A stretch of DNA of 64,000 nucleotides from Anisodus tanguticus (GCA_034509755.1 CM067541.1:25054501-25118500); one strand, 5' to 3'. Positions 48,853 through 60,658 are shown, counted from the first letter of the stretch. Numbers and translations: made by a program. The notes: generated from the letters alone by a model not told the origin.

Positions 48853-49278
48853 TGATAACCCCAAAGCCAATTCAATGCTTACAAGAAACTCATCCTGAGA
48901 TTCACAAATCTTGAAAGGTTGAACACTTTTCTTGAAAGTTGTCTTTTTTATTTGTCCTCCACGATTCTTGGAACAACAATTTCTTGGTTTTACAATCCTA
49001 ATTTGGTTTTTTACTCTTAAAACCAAAAACCCGAATTTTGTTGACGACCCTAATTGATGATGATGAACAAGAACACGATTTTTTATCATGTTTTGAATCC
49101 ACTTGAACACCCTTATTTTTATACCCTTTATACTTTCACTTCGAAATGCCATCTTTTTTTCTTTTGAAAACTTTTTGTAGAGATTTACAGTTGAAGTAAA
49201 AAGGCAAAGACATGTAAACAAAATAAAGATTTCAAGGCAAATATATAGAAGTGAGAGATGTGTTATAAGGAAACAAAT

Positions 49279-49511
49279 TTTTTTTTTTTTTTTTTTGTTG
49301 ACGAAGGAACCCGCAGCCGCTACTCTCTCGAGTGCGCACAGAGTAAACCCCGGACTGACGCAATAGCCTGCAAACCACGTCAGCCGATTAACCACACTTG
49401 GCAAGCCATGTGTGACAGGCTCAACCAAGAAGGTTTATGTAGGGGATCGAACTCGTGCCCTTGCGGTCCCGCGCTCTACTGCTACACCAACTTGGCTACC
49501 TTTGCGGATGA
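49279..49511 (-). mobile_element. Au-like tRNA-derived SINE, minus strand, TSD GAAACAAAT
   Basis: The left edge is a poly(T) run (tail). On the minus strand the head contains tagccaagttgg (A box) and gagttcgatccc (B box), with a tRNA-like spacer of gagcgcgggaccgcaagggc, and the body ends gtagcggctgcgggttcctt before the tail. A 9-bp direct repeat, GAAACAAAT, flanks it at 49270-49278 and 49512-49520. This matches my memory of the plant Au SINE family. It sits about 130 bases upstream of the RING-H2 start codon and supplies the spurious upstream codons of that frame. Confidence 0.88.
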
Positions 49512-49699
49512 GAAACAAATATTCTGGCCTTATTTATGTGGGAATTGGAGATATTCAATTCGAATATTTAACGTAGGATTCTTTATGCGGCTGATTTTAT
49601 TTACATATATAATAAAAATGGGAAATTTATAACACTTCCACAAAAATATGTAAAAGAGACCCACTGAATTATGTATTCCTAAAACGTATCTTTTTTTTG

Positions 49700-49870
49700 G
49701 TAATAAAAAATACTTCCTTCGTTTCAATTTATGTGAACTTTTTTGAAGTATGAGGGTCAAAATTTATACATTTAGAAATTACATAAAAAGATTAACTATA
49801 AGTCATAATAATTTACAATTCAAATAATTTTAAAAAAATATATAATCAAAAACATTATGGTATTGATTTT
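49700..49870. repeat. Stowaway-like MITE fragment
   Basis: tacttccttcgtttcaattt resembles the common dicot Stowaway end (ctccctccgtttcaattta), followed by atgtgaacttttttgaagta and AT-rich sequence. The other end is not clear. Confidence 0.4.
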
Positions 49871-49874
49871 TTTT

Positions 49875-50340
49875 GGGAAAATATTATTTGGATGAATACA
49901 TTAGACCTTTATTGTGTGCAGAAAGGAAAGCGTACGTCGATACAAGTGGCCTTTTGTATTTACCCATCGCTAAGGAAAATATACCAAGTGGATTTGGATA
50001 TTTTAAAGTGCAAGTAAAGGGAATTATTTATATATTTGAATGTGTACTCATTTCTTGTGGATATGTGAAGCTCAATTTTTCGTCATTAACACAAGAGACA
50101 AAATTGCAACAAAAATGCTACACCTCGCTATACGACGCAAAATTTATGTGTGATAATTCATAGAATTTAGATTTATAATTTTCTTGATTATTTTTAGCTT
50201 TATTTTCCCCAGACATGCACGTTATTTCTATTTAAGTCTTGTAACATCAAAATACATATCATTTGAGAATAATGTGAACTGAGATTGCAGTTTGAAATTA
50301 AATATTTTGTTTTTTTTCCTCATGATTTTAAATTAGAGTG
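49875..50340 (+). pseudogene. Fragment of an unidentified gene, duplicated at 60.8 kb
   Basis: The open frame around 49900-50163 has SGYFK-like hydrophobic stretches and the segment GYVKLNFSSLTQETKLQQKC. The same segment recurs at about 60880-60940 (GEVRLKFSSVTQET, LLQKCS), together with matching 3' flank (ttatttt-cccagac, atttgagaat, ttgcagtt-gaaattaaatatt). The conserved end could be the C-terminus of an LEA_2/NHL-type membrane protein, which fits a membrane segment preceding the 60-kb copy, but this is weak. The start is not recognisable. Confidence 0.5.
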
Positions 50341-50566
50341 CACATTATTTCCACAACACTTGCTCTTGTAAAGTAGTTCTTTTTAATTTGCTGGCTATTT
50401 GTTGGCATGTGAATAGAATTACTAAGCTAAATTATGTTTCCCAACCCTTTGGTTAATTAGGATTAATCCGTTTTTTATGAGATGCATCTCAATTGTTCCA
50501 CTGAGTATATGCCTACATCCTCCTACGTGTATTCTTGATGGAACAAGAGATGGGATATCGTTAAGA

Positions 50567-50640
50567 AGTAGCAGATACCCGAGGGAATAGTCGAGGTGTG
50601 TATACGTGTTCGGACACAGCCAGAATCCCCTTTAATTCTT
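50567..50640 (+). mobile_element. Truncated SolS/TS-like SINE
   Basis: gcagatacccgagggaatag, tcgaggtgtgtatacgtgtt and cggacacagcc match the 3' half of this SINE group (compare 6840-6890). No target duplication seen. Confidence 0.55.
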
Positions 50641-50834
50641 ATGTATCTTCGTTCCATGTTCTAATAGTAAAAAAATTATTGGTACCCGGTGTTTTACACC
50701 AAAGAATCCGGGTCTTATTTTTTCCGTGACCATCTTTTCATCATAATTAGGCATATTTAATGCTAAAACATATTTAATTATCAAAAACCAACTAAAAAAC
50801 TCTAAAATTAACTCCGTCAATTTCTACAGGTCAT

Positions 50835-52750
50835 AAATAATATTTCAAATCTAACAAAATCTTTGGATCGCCAATCAGGGCATGTTTTCCCAAAATAAAC
50901 AATTTATCCACATAATTGCATGTCAGAATTTCCATAGTGAACTCTTCTCCCAAAGTAAACCAAATGACACCCGTTTGACTTTAAATTTGTCAAGTCAAAA
51001 TAATTACTACCGAGTTTCTAGAATAGACGATACACTAAATAGAGACGGTTCTCAAAACAACCGATTGGGTCATTACATCAAATACCAATTAAACAATCGT
51101 TCGTCCTCGAACGATAAAGAAGAGTATGAACACTGACGGCAACCAGGGAATCTCTATTATGAACCCCATGAGAGCCTCCAAGGGCAAGACATATGCCGAT
51201 AGTACCATTCTTTTACGTTATCAGTCAAAACTTTCTCTAACTTAACTCAATGACTCAAATTTTCACCTTTCCATACTAGAAATTTCTTGAACAGATGATT
51301 CTCATATATTTGAACTGCATGTACTTGAATTCCCTGATTTTATTACCACTATACCTCTTTACGCGTCCGATTGAATCCACAATTATCACCATCATCCTTT
51401 AGTTGTAGCCACAACCAAAATCCAACATGTACCTGATAACATTGTTTGATTCTACTAGCCTTCCTTCTAAACTATGAAGGTCGTCATTGCACAAAATCTC
51501 TTAGAAACTCATACACACACGTCACAAGCCCAATTTTCCTCAAATCTCCAAATCACCATACTATAAGCATACCTACTGATTACCTTGTCGTACCAGATCT
51601 GTACAAAATCATTGTTCACTCTACAGACTTCCCATAACCATTTGTACCCTCCTCAATACATCGCAAAGTACCCGTGTAAACTATTAGAACTGTCTGAATC
51701 ATTGCTATCAGAAAACTATCATGAATCCTACTTGAAAACTCCAATAAGTGCCGGTAACACTGTCATACCTCCATTTCGAATTGAAATCCATCAAACCCCT
51801 GTCGGTGGTTTACTAGAATACTATAAGTCCTTCAGAAAATATAAATACATGCCACCCGGCCCTAAATGAACAAATCTGACTCGAAATAAAATGTTAAATC
51901 TCCAAATCATCGATAGACATCAGAACTGATTCCATACATAACTGACAGGCTTCCCATAAGCATGTGGTGACCTATTCTGTCCCATTTTGCATGGGTAATC
52001 AATCATGTGCCATCACCCATAACTCCAAAGGCTGGATTCCATCTAAGTCATCAACTTAGCACCGAAGACTTGTACCTTTGATTGTAACCTTTATGTTTCT
52101 CAACTTCCAGGACCCCATGAACTCTGAATACATCAAATTCTCCTTGTACTTTCTCTTAACTAGCCAACAACTTCTAATATTTCGACGCAAAGCCTGCAAC
52201 CTCATTTACTACACCTCCACCCATCGAGTCCCTATTAGTAAGACCTCACTATCCTTTATCAATCCAAAAGGCATCAAATCCCGCAACCCTCGTGTCTTAC
52301 CAAATCCTAACGCATCTACTATACGATCTATGTAATTTACCTTGTGCAATTACCTCCAAGTTTTTACTACCTGAAATACTCACACGTGTTATTAATCAAT
52401 AACGCTTCAACACAGTCTACTACCAGTCGCAAATCACAATCCCCATGGAACATTCATCATAACACTTAATTAATTACCATAGACCTACTCCTCCGAACAT
52501 ACTAACAATTTCACCCAATTTGAAAGGGGCGAAGCTAAAGCCACCCTAATCCACACCTAACCCAAGAATTATCATTGCTTTGAATCCAAATTCTCCCCTT
52601 TCTCTAAGAGATACTTTACTCTTACCAAATTATCTTAATTTCTCAATTCACACCCTTCATTCAAATCATAACCACCACTAATGACTGGTCACTGCTCAAA
52701 CCTGCTAACATTCTCATATTGTTTCATCGAAGTACCCTTGCCAAAAATCC
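50835..52750 (-). repeat. Gypsy-like retroelement debris, minus strand
   Basis: The reverse complement of 51095-51115 reads cgttcgaggacgaacgattg, a sequence that in many Solanaceae gypsy elements overlaps the end of pol just before the 3' LTR. The sequence to its left (50835-51090) would then be LTR. The stretch 51130-52750 has uniform C-rich, A-rich composition unlike its neighbours and no coding frame of note. The family call is tentative. Confidence 0.4.
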
Positions 52751-53760
52751 CTAACCGAAATAATCCTATATTATTTTATCATGATTAAGTTAAAAACTAA
52801 GATTAGAATGTGTAACCTATTCTAAATAATTCTCCCCAATTAAGGTCAATAATAGCTAATTCGTTAGGATCCTGTTCCAATATTCATGCTAGTCAATGAG
52901 ACTCTTCTCTATTTTTTTTTCTTTTTTGGTTCAAAACGCTAATTATAATAACATAGTAACTATTATGCATCATAATAAAATACAAATTTGTTACGGACCA
53001 AATAATTGTGAAAAGTAGAGTTTTCCCCTAAAACGCTAATACTATCAGAAATCTTCCTAACAAAAATAGTTCCAAATTATCTCCTTCTAAGTGTCATCCA
53101 ACGGTATATTTCAACCCTCACTTGGTAACCAGAGTTGATATTATTTAGTTATTAGTTAATAAAATATATCATGTCCATTAAAAAAATATAGAGAGAGTGA
53201 GTTACTGGTTTTTTCATTTTACTTCTAATTATTAAGGTTAGCATACTTAGTATGGAGTAAACACTAGGTGCTGCGATGGCGGTATGTTTTACACCATTTG
53301 GTCATTCAAAAGGATATTTAAAAATAAATTTCCTTAAAATTTAAAATTTAAATCTTAAAAATGAGATTAGTTACTTGCTATAACATATAGGTAAATGTGA
53401 CCCAATAGTGTAAAATTATTTATACTGACGATATATATTACATTAACTCACATATAAACAAATGACCAATTAATTGTAGTTGCTGCCACTTTTTCTTTTC
53501 CTTTTGTACATATTTTACCTAGAATGTGTTTAATTAATTCAAATTCATACAACGTATTTAATATCTCACGTTACTTCTAGTTTAAGTAACCTAAGCCATA
53601 TCTTTCCTTTGACCTTCTCCAGTACCTTTTAGGATTTTGTTTAATTTTGGACTAAAAGTGACCTATTCCTTTATCAACTTGAACAAGAAAACGCAGCTCC
53701 CCTATATATATATTATAATAATAATAATTCCTCTCTTTAACTCTTAATTATACCGTAGGA
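52751..53760. other. AT-rich non-coding stretch
   Basis: No gene or transposon terminus recognised. A TATA-like cccctatatatatat track lies at 53699-53713, upstream of the gene fragment that follows, and could be its promoter. Confidence 0.45.
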
Positions 53761-53820
53761 ATTATTTTGTGACAATTCAAGGAAGAAAGAATCAATCCCT
53801 CTACTGTTATTGGTGTTTCA

Positions 53821-54092
53821 CACTACAAGAAAAAAGTCATTTGCCAACAACATTTTTTGTTGTCATATATTGGATGTTGCCAAAAGTACTTTTCGCAACA
53901 ACAAAAATTATTGCATGCCGTTGCAATAACCTCCGATGCAAAAAGTTTTCGCAATAACAAGTTGTTCTTTTTGTTGGCATTTACGTTTTTAACAATAATA
54001 TATTAATTTTTTTTGTCATTTGTATTTTTTAGCAACAATATATTTATTGTTGCTAAAATATTTTGTTGTCAATTATATACTTTCTTGTAGTG
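53821..54092. mobile_element. CACTA (En/Spm) MITE, TSD TCA
   Basis: Begins CACTACAAGAAAAAA and ends TTTCTTGTAGTG, perfect inverted termini of the CACTA superfamily. The 3-bp target duplication TCA lies at 53818-53820 and 54093-54095. The 272-bp interior contains repeated ttgttgt/acaaca subterminal motifs and does not encode protein. Confidence 0.95.
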
Positions 54093-54205
54093 TCATCCCA
54101 TGAACAAAACCTTGGTGCATTATGCAATAGGTATCCTGTACTAGGAGTTGTAATTCTTCTCCCTATTTTATTGCTTTTGGTTGTAGTTATTTTTTGTATT
54201 GTATC

Positions 54206-55331
54206 TGTTGGGAGATTTTTCTTTTTATGGTACTTTATAAAGCAGTACGGGAAGTATATAACTATTACAAGTATTCGAAAGGATAAACAAAGATTCAATA
54301 ATTCAACATGGAATCTGAAAATTACAATAGTTACAAAAGTAAAAACTGGAAATTCCAGTTTTATAGAAGACGGAAAAATATAAATTGGTTTTTGCTGAGT
54401 CGAGTGTAGCACTCTGTCCTTAAGACAATATTGCCCCGTATGTATCCTTTATACGTCCTGGACAATTTGTCTCCCAAGATAAAACAACAATGGAACCCTT
54501 GAGCAAAGGAAACTCAAGAGCTACCGTGAAGAATATTGAGTAACGAAATGATGCTTGGAAGTTGTAGGAAGAAAACTATTTCGGTTGTGTATTTGCGTGC
54601 CTTTGTTTTTTTCTCGCATCTGTTTCGTATTTTCGTGCATATGTCTTTTTGCTCAACAATGGTGTAAGGGGGTGTTTATATAGGTGAGGGAGGGGCTGAA
54701 AAACTGCCTCCATAATAGCCAAATAATGGCCATTATGGAGGTAGTAAAGCCACCAACATAAATGGTGAAAGACCAACGCATTTGGCCATTATAGGAGGAG
54801 TAATTCAAAAATGGCTGAATTGAGTGCTTGGCAACTGCTGTGACTGTCCAGATTCTGGAAACTTGAGGGACCAAACCGCACATCTTGAAACTTCGGGGAC
54901 CAAATGTAAATCGAAAGAATTCGGTCCGAACCGTACATCTGGAAACTTCTGGGATCAAACTGTACTTCTGGCAAAGTTTTCTGGCCCAAAAAGATAATAT
55001 CAGAAGGCCCTTTAAACACATGGGATACCCCTTGGGGTCCCAAACCCCAAACCAATTTCGAATCTTATATACACAACAATTCTTTCTTCCTCTACCGATG
55101 AGGGAGAATTACACACAATACCACACTTTCCATGTTTCAAACACCTTACTTCGTGAACCAATATCTCTTTCATTTCTCAATGAAATTTGACGATTCTTGG
55201 CCCTACGGTTATCTACGTACTTAGTAGATCATGCATGTGTGAAGAACCGGATTCTCTAACATACGTTACACTAGTGTTTAAGCCGTTAAAGTTGGTCGGT
55301 CGCAACTCCCGCCAAAGGTAAATTTCCAACA
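54206..55331 (-). repeat. Element C 3' LTR with 96-bp deletion
   Basis: 1126 bp. Compared with the 5' LTR, a GC-rich stretch (equivalent to 60241-60335) is missing between agaaggccc and tttaaacacatggg near 55012. Confidence 0.9.
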
Positions 55332-58300
55332 ATCCCCTCTTGAAAGAGATTTTGGCGTACTCACATGGTGTCTTTTCATTTCCAGCAATATTTCAGCGGA
55401 CCGATGTTGCATAAGGAGAGGTAGCCTCGGCTTTGAACCTTCCATAGTTGAATACCATCGGACTTACTTACTTGCGCGGTGAACGTGATGTCTTGAACCG
55501 TCGGTGTTTAGTGTAAGCCAAGACAACGGTACCAACACAACAAATTCCCTTACTCTCTTCTTCGTAATGTTTTGTCCGTTTTGGCCATGGACAATGTCTT
55601 GGATTCTTAAGTGCGTTCAATTTGAGGCGGCCCGTCCTCGCACTTAAATAGGTGGTCTCCTACAAGGTATCCCTGCTATACCCCACTTCACAATTGTTAG
55701 GAACCATTAAAAGTTTCCCAAAGACCTAACCTCAATCGTTGAGGATCATTACAGGATTTTGAAAACTTAACCTTTACCCATACCTTGCAGATAGCACTTA
55801 ACGTCTATCGCGGGAACGGCTTTGGATTTGGTGTTTCTTTTCGAAATCACTATCCGAAGTGCTCATGCTTCGACCGAAGCGATCAACCGAACCTTTACAA
55901 CTTAGTTTTCCCATTGAACCAAATTACGGGATCTCCGGTTCGTAAGGTTGGGTTTCCACCGTATTGGTCCGTATATTTTGGGTTTTAAGCCCATTCCCCT
56001 AGACAGCGAGAACACTTGATCTCGGATAGTCCCTTAGTTAGTAAATAAGAAAGTGACACCCGTGATGATCAACCGCCATACGGTCTTATGTCTCCGACGA
56101 TCGTCGTGACGGATATGTCCGGACGCCGTCATTCGTGTCCTTCCTAAAGCCGATCGGCTAGCCACGTGTATAACTGCTGAAGGCATGGGTTTCTCCCAAT
56201 AAGAGACGTCCTCTAATGAGTCGTGAAGTTACTCAACTTCTTTCATGCTTTGTATAAAGCGATAAACTCCGATACCATCATGAATCGGTCGATGTAAGTT
56301 TGCTTAGAGGATTTTCCAAGAACCACCATACACATTTACTTGTGGCTTTGGTGTTCTTCGATACGATGTCCGGTTTGCATCACTTTGTGTTCTCTTAGAA
56401 CCGCTGGACATCCAGAATACTATAATCCGTAGATAAGCGAATAATTCGGATATCGTCATATCCGACTTAACGCCTTCTATTGATCATGTATTAAGATCAT
56501 CGGTGAACCTTAGTTCAGGCGATCTGTTTGTTGGACGATACTGGTCGGTTGTAGTGTGAACAATACATTGAACTACACGTGACCCGAGCATATCGCTCCT
56601 TGTCTATGGGTGCACCATGATTCCAATCAGTTCTATGATTCATATCTATTGGTGGCTTCAACGAGAGCGTCAACTATCGACCGATTAGATGTCTTAGAAA
56701 TCCAATTCCTAAGATGTCATCTGTGATACTCATATCTTTCATATCGAGACTTTGTTTCAATATGATTTTCACTCTAAGACCGTTGGTTTTCCAACTGTTG
56801 GCTTTCTAACTTCGAGTCAATGTTTCGTGATCGATTCATTGTTTCGTTTTATCCGAGACTTTCGGGACCAAAATATTAACATTTCGGGGACCAAAATGAA
56901 AGTTCAGGAAGAAGCCCAACAGTTCAGCAACCAATTCTGATCCTCTTCTTCCAACTCTCCAGTTTGGAAGGCTCTTTCAACACCCATGCCATGTAAGATT
57001 ACAATGGCCCTGGATGTGAAGCTACTCACAGGGGAGCACTTTTTACAACCCAAAGGTTCTTTTCCCGGAGGAAGATTAACTATTACACGAGTATGGTTCT
57101 ATATATAGAATCTATTTCTCTTTTTAACTTCTTTCCAAAGCAGCGCTTTTGGAGATGACAATTATTTGTTAATTGTTCATGGTTCATTATTAACCATACA
57201 AGCTAGAAGGACTCGAACAAGTCTTTGTCCCCTTCTTTGCTCCGTCTCGGTTCAACATCTAGAATCCCTGAGTTCTGTAGATGTGGAGTATTAAGTTCCG
57301 GATAGCCAGCAACTTTCGAGTCTCGTAGATACGGAACGTCTAGTTCCGGACAGTCGAGCCCTCGCGGGTTCTTGTTAACTTTGATCGATTACTCCTTTTC
57401 CTTTTCCAAGGAAAGTTATCTTCTAAGAATTCGCATTCTTTGACGCGAAGAGGCGATGAACACTACTTGTTATTTGCGGATCCGGTGAATATGCAATCTA
57501 CGGTCTTAGGTATGAAACCACCCCACATCACAACATTTGTATGTGAGATCCTTTCCATGTATCACACGGAGGGTTACCCTTATCCTTATGCGGAGTTCTA
57601 TTGAGAATCGCATTAGCGGTAAGGATCGACGTGCCCCACATAATTTGGGCGTACGGCTTAGCGCTTGGCTAACACCGTTAGGCGAGGTGAGAAATAAGCG
57701 GTCGTTTAATAAACGATGCTTCACCTTCTCCCCTCTATCACTACGAATTTCTCAATCCGTAGGCTTAGTTGATTTTCAACTTCGTTTTGTAGCGCTTATC
57801 CGCTTCAACAACTTCATCTTTGCTTTTCAATAAACAAAGGATACAATACGTTGTACCATTATCAATAAAGGTCATAACGTACTTGTCTCCCCCTCTATTT
57901 TGTATAAACTTCAAATCACCCAAGTAGGTGTGACTAAGTTCTAGAGGAGCAAGTGCTTCTTTCGCTATTCCCTTGACGAATTTGGAAAGGTGATTTTGCC
58001 TCTTCATCTACCTCGCATTTATTTGAGGATTTATGTCGAAGAAGCAACAATCTCAACATCGTTAGCTTTTGAATGACTTGCTATTTAACGTGTCTTAATC
58101 TATGATGGCATAGACGCACGGATTACAAATATATCATTCATTTGGCTACGGACATATCGTACCATTCTTAGTTATCATAGACTGTTGGACTAGTCTCAAA
58201 CCAGGTTTGACCAACAGCGTCCCTTTAACCAAGTTTGGGACATGTATCACCTCATCTTTGAGTGATCCCAATCCATGAAGTCCTATTGAGGACAACCTCT

Positions 58301-59436
58301 CCAACCCCTTATACTTTAGAGGTGGTGTTGCTTCACATGAACAACCTCTTACCCGTGGTTAGGGCGTAACCGGATCATATGTGATCCAGATATTCTGGCC
58401 CACTCCAGTTGCTTTGGCAGACTGAGTGTCCAATTTCTTTTCTGCCTTTTCTTTAGGCCTTCAGATCATTTAAGACCTGGAAACTGTGGCCCACCTCACT
58501 AGGTGTCCATTATTTTTCCTATGAAATGAATTTTTGGCCCTACTCCAGTCGCCCGGAGGCTTTATATGACTGAGTGTCCAATATCATCATATCAAAGAAA
58601 TTTTGGCCCACTCCAGTCGCCCGGAGGCTTTGTATGACTGAGTGTCCAATATCATCCTATCAAAGGAATTTTGGCCCACTCCCGGTCGCCGGAGGCTTTA
58701 TGTGACTGAGTGTCCAATATCATCCTATGAAGGATCTTCTGCCAAATAGTATGACAGGCTCAACGTCTTTAGCTTTTAGACTCCTTCCGTTAAGATTGGT
58801 GCCCAGATAATTCTTGGCGCTTACTTAAGAGTGGTAAGAGTTTTCGCACAGTTAGTGGATCTTTCTCCGTTGTATGTGCGACATACTTTACACACTTTAG
58901 TAATTACACTTAAAAGAACGGATCTTCTTAAGTCGTTTACAAAATCCAATCTTTAAACGGAAAAGAAGATGAGATTAAACTTCTGATTTGTTAAAGCATA
59001 AGGAATATAAATTATTTTCATATTCCTCCTTACTTTAATCCATTTTTAATCAGACATAATTTAATCTTTATTCTTGACAAGTAAGAAAAACTACTTATCC
59101 CAATTTAAGATTCTGGCTCACTTCAGTTACTTCATCAGACTGAGTGTCCATTTCCTTCTCACCATTATTCGGATCCCTTTGTCCGGGACGGATATAGGCC
59201 TTACGCTACAAGATAGAATAACATCTTCACTCTTCTCCTCTTGTCCCAGTTGACATCCTCAGGCTCTCGTGAGCGCTTGTTCCCACCAGTCTTTGTAGCG
59301 GTGAGACCATGAACACGTTCATCATCATCACTCTCTTCTACCAGAAAACCATTTCCATATCCAGATTTGGTCACACAACTTTTGACCGACATCTTTCGAA
59401 CACTAATAGTAATACAATACAGATATTGTCTTAAGT
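55332..59436 (-). pseudogene. Element C internal region: integrase and partial RT remnants
   Basis: On the minus strand: 59392-59201 encodes MSVKSCVTKSGYGNGFLVEE and an acidic stretch (function unknown; also in A). Tandem repeats follow at 58745-58385. Then 58007-57765 reads NHLSKFVKG, LELSHTYLGDLKFIQNRGGD and KYVMTFIDNGTTYCILCLLK, the start of a copia integrase. Frame-shifted integrase follows to about 57500. RT entry and the same RT-core deletion as in A lie around 57180-56900. About 1.5 kb next to the 3' LTR has no coding potential. The element would depend on proteins from a related copy. Confidence 0.78.
58385..58745. repeat. Tandem repeats of a 75-80 bp unit in element C
   Basis: About five units with ggcccactccagtcg, ccggaggcttt and tatgactgagtgtccaatat, matching the array in element A. 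An isolated partial unit lies at 59112-59150. Confidence 0.8.
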
Positions 59437-60658
59437 TGTTGGGAGATTTTTCTTTTTATGGTACTTTATAAAGCAGTACGGGAAGTATATAACTATTACA
59501 AGTATTCGAAAGGATAAACAAAGATTCAATAATTCAACATGGAATCTGAAAATTACAATAGTTACAAAAGTAAAAACTGGAAATTCCAGTTTTATAGAAG
59601 ACGGAAAAATATAAATTGGTTTTTGCTGAGTCGAGTGTAGCACTCTGTCCTTAAGACAATATTGCCCCGTATGTATCCTTTATACGTCCTGGACAATTTG
59701 TCTCCCAAGATAAAACAACAATGGAACCCTTGAGCAAAGGAAACTCAAGAGCTACCGTGAAGAATATTGAGTAACGAAATGATGCTTGGAAGTTGTAGGA
59801 AGAAAACTATTTCGGTTGTGTATTTGCGTGCCTTTTTTTTTTCTCTGCATCGTTTCGTATTTTCGTGCATATGTCTTTTTGCTCAACAATGGTGTAAGGG
59901 GGTGTTTATATAGGTGAGGGAGGGGCTGAAAAAGCGCCTCCATAATAGCCAAATAATGGCCATTATGGAGGTAGTAAAGCCACCAACATAAATGGTGAAA
60001 GACCAACGATTTGGCCATTATAGGAGGAGTAATTCAGCCAAAAAAATGGCTGAATTGAGTGCTTGGCAAGCTTTGTGATCTGTCCGTAGTTCGGAAACTT
60101 GAGGGACCAAACGCACATCTTGAAACTTCGGGGACCAAAGCGTAAATACGAAAGAATTCGGTCCGAATCGTACATCCTGAAACACGGGATCAAACTGTAC
60201 TTCGGCAAAGTTTTCTCGGCCCAAAAAGATAATATCCACGGCCCCGAGAACCCGAGAACCGGAGCCGGACGGGACGGGCGGGCGGCGGCGCGCGTGTGGT
60301 CTTTCCTCGAACCGAAGCACATCTAGGTCCTCCCTCCTTTAAACACATGGGATACCCCTTGGGGTCCCAAACCCCAAACCAATTTCGAATCTTATATACA
60401 CAACAATTCTTTCTTCCTCTACCGATGAGGGAGAATTACACACAATACCACACTTTCCATGCTTCAAACACCTTACTTCGTGAACCAATATCTCTTTCAT
60501 TTCTCAATGAAATTTGACGATTCTTGGCCCTACGGTTATCTACGTACTTAGTAGATCATGCATGTGTGAAGAACCGGATTCTCCAACATACGTTACACTA
60601 GTGTTTAAGCCGTTAAAGTTGGTCGGTCGCAACTCCCGCCAAAGGCAAATTTCCAACA
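59437..60658 (-). repeat. Element C 5' LTR
   Basis: 1222 bp, TGTTGGGAGA to CCAACA. The segment cttaagacaatat (59650-59662) is complementary, in sense orientation, to the site just outside the LTR at 59423-59435. Confidence 0.9.

Larger units (their letters stand above)
42727..49152 (-). pseudogene. RING-H2 finger protein with internal repeats, split by copia element D
   Basis: Read on the minus strand. The start is the ATG at 49152-49150 (MAFRSESIKGIKIRVFKWIQ, a basic N-terminus). The first part runs to about 48853 and the second from 43714 to the stop at 42727. The second part contains about three copies of a unit of some 60 residues (FEIGSQ-S, VCSF, LVNDGD, LQVDG, VNKKRR-D), then a hydrophilic region and a C-terminal RING-H2 finger: CPVCFEIFEEN, TPCSHIFHRSC and CPICRQSF (C3H2C3 spacing). 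RING-H2 proteins are E3 ubiquitin ligases; substrate and location are unknown. Lesions: element D inserted at 43715, and a likely one-base insertion in a T run near 43375 shifts the frame between repeats 1 and 2. The longer open frame upstream of 49152 comes from a SINE. Confidence 0.8.
54206..60658 (-). mobile_element. Element C: structurally complete alpha-family copia element, TSD GTATC
   Basis: LTRs at 54206-55331 (3') and 59437-60658 (5'), read on the minus strand, with a perfect target duplication GTATC at 54201-54205 and 60659-60663. The total is 6453 bp. A polypurine tract (agaggggat) borders the 3' LTR. The internal region matches element A throughout, including the missing RT core, so it is non-autonomous. 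The first 500 bp of the two LTRs are almost identical, suggesting recent movement; one LTR has lost 96 bp. Confidence 0.92.

Noticed and set aside
48784..49428. 214-codon minus-strand frame taken as one intact protein
   Set aside because: Its first 50 codons come from a SINE and its last 20 from the copia LTR; only 49152 to about 48853 is host coding sequence.
49440..49511. Possible tRNA gene on the minus strand (A and B boxes, acceptor-like sequence)
   Set aside because: The tRNA-like part continues into a SINE body with a tail and 9-bp target duplications, so it is a SINE head, not a tRNA gene.
49258..49632. 124-codon plus-strand open frame
   Set aside because: It is the antisense of the Au-like SINE plus flanking AT-rich sequence; no protein motif.
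58385..58745. CRISPR-like array in element C
   Set aside because: Units of 75-80 bp are directly adjacent and diverged, with no unique spacers; this is a tandem repeat inside a retrotransposon.
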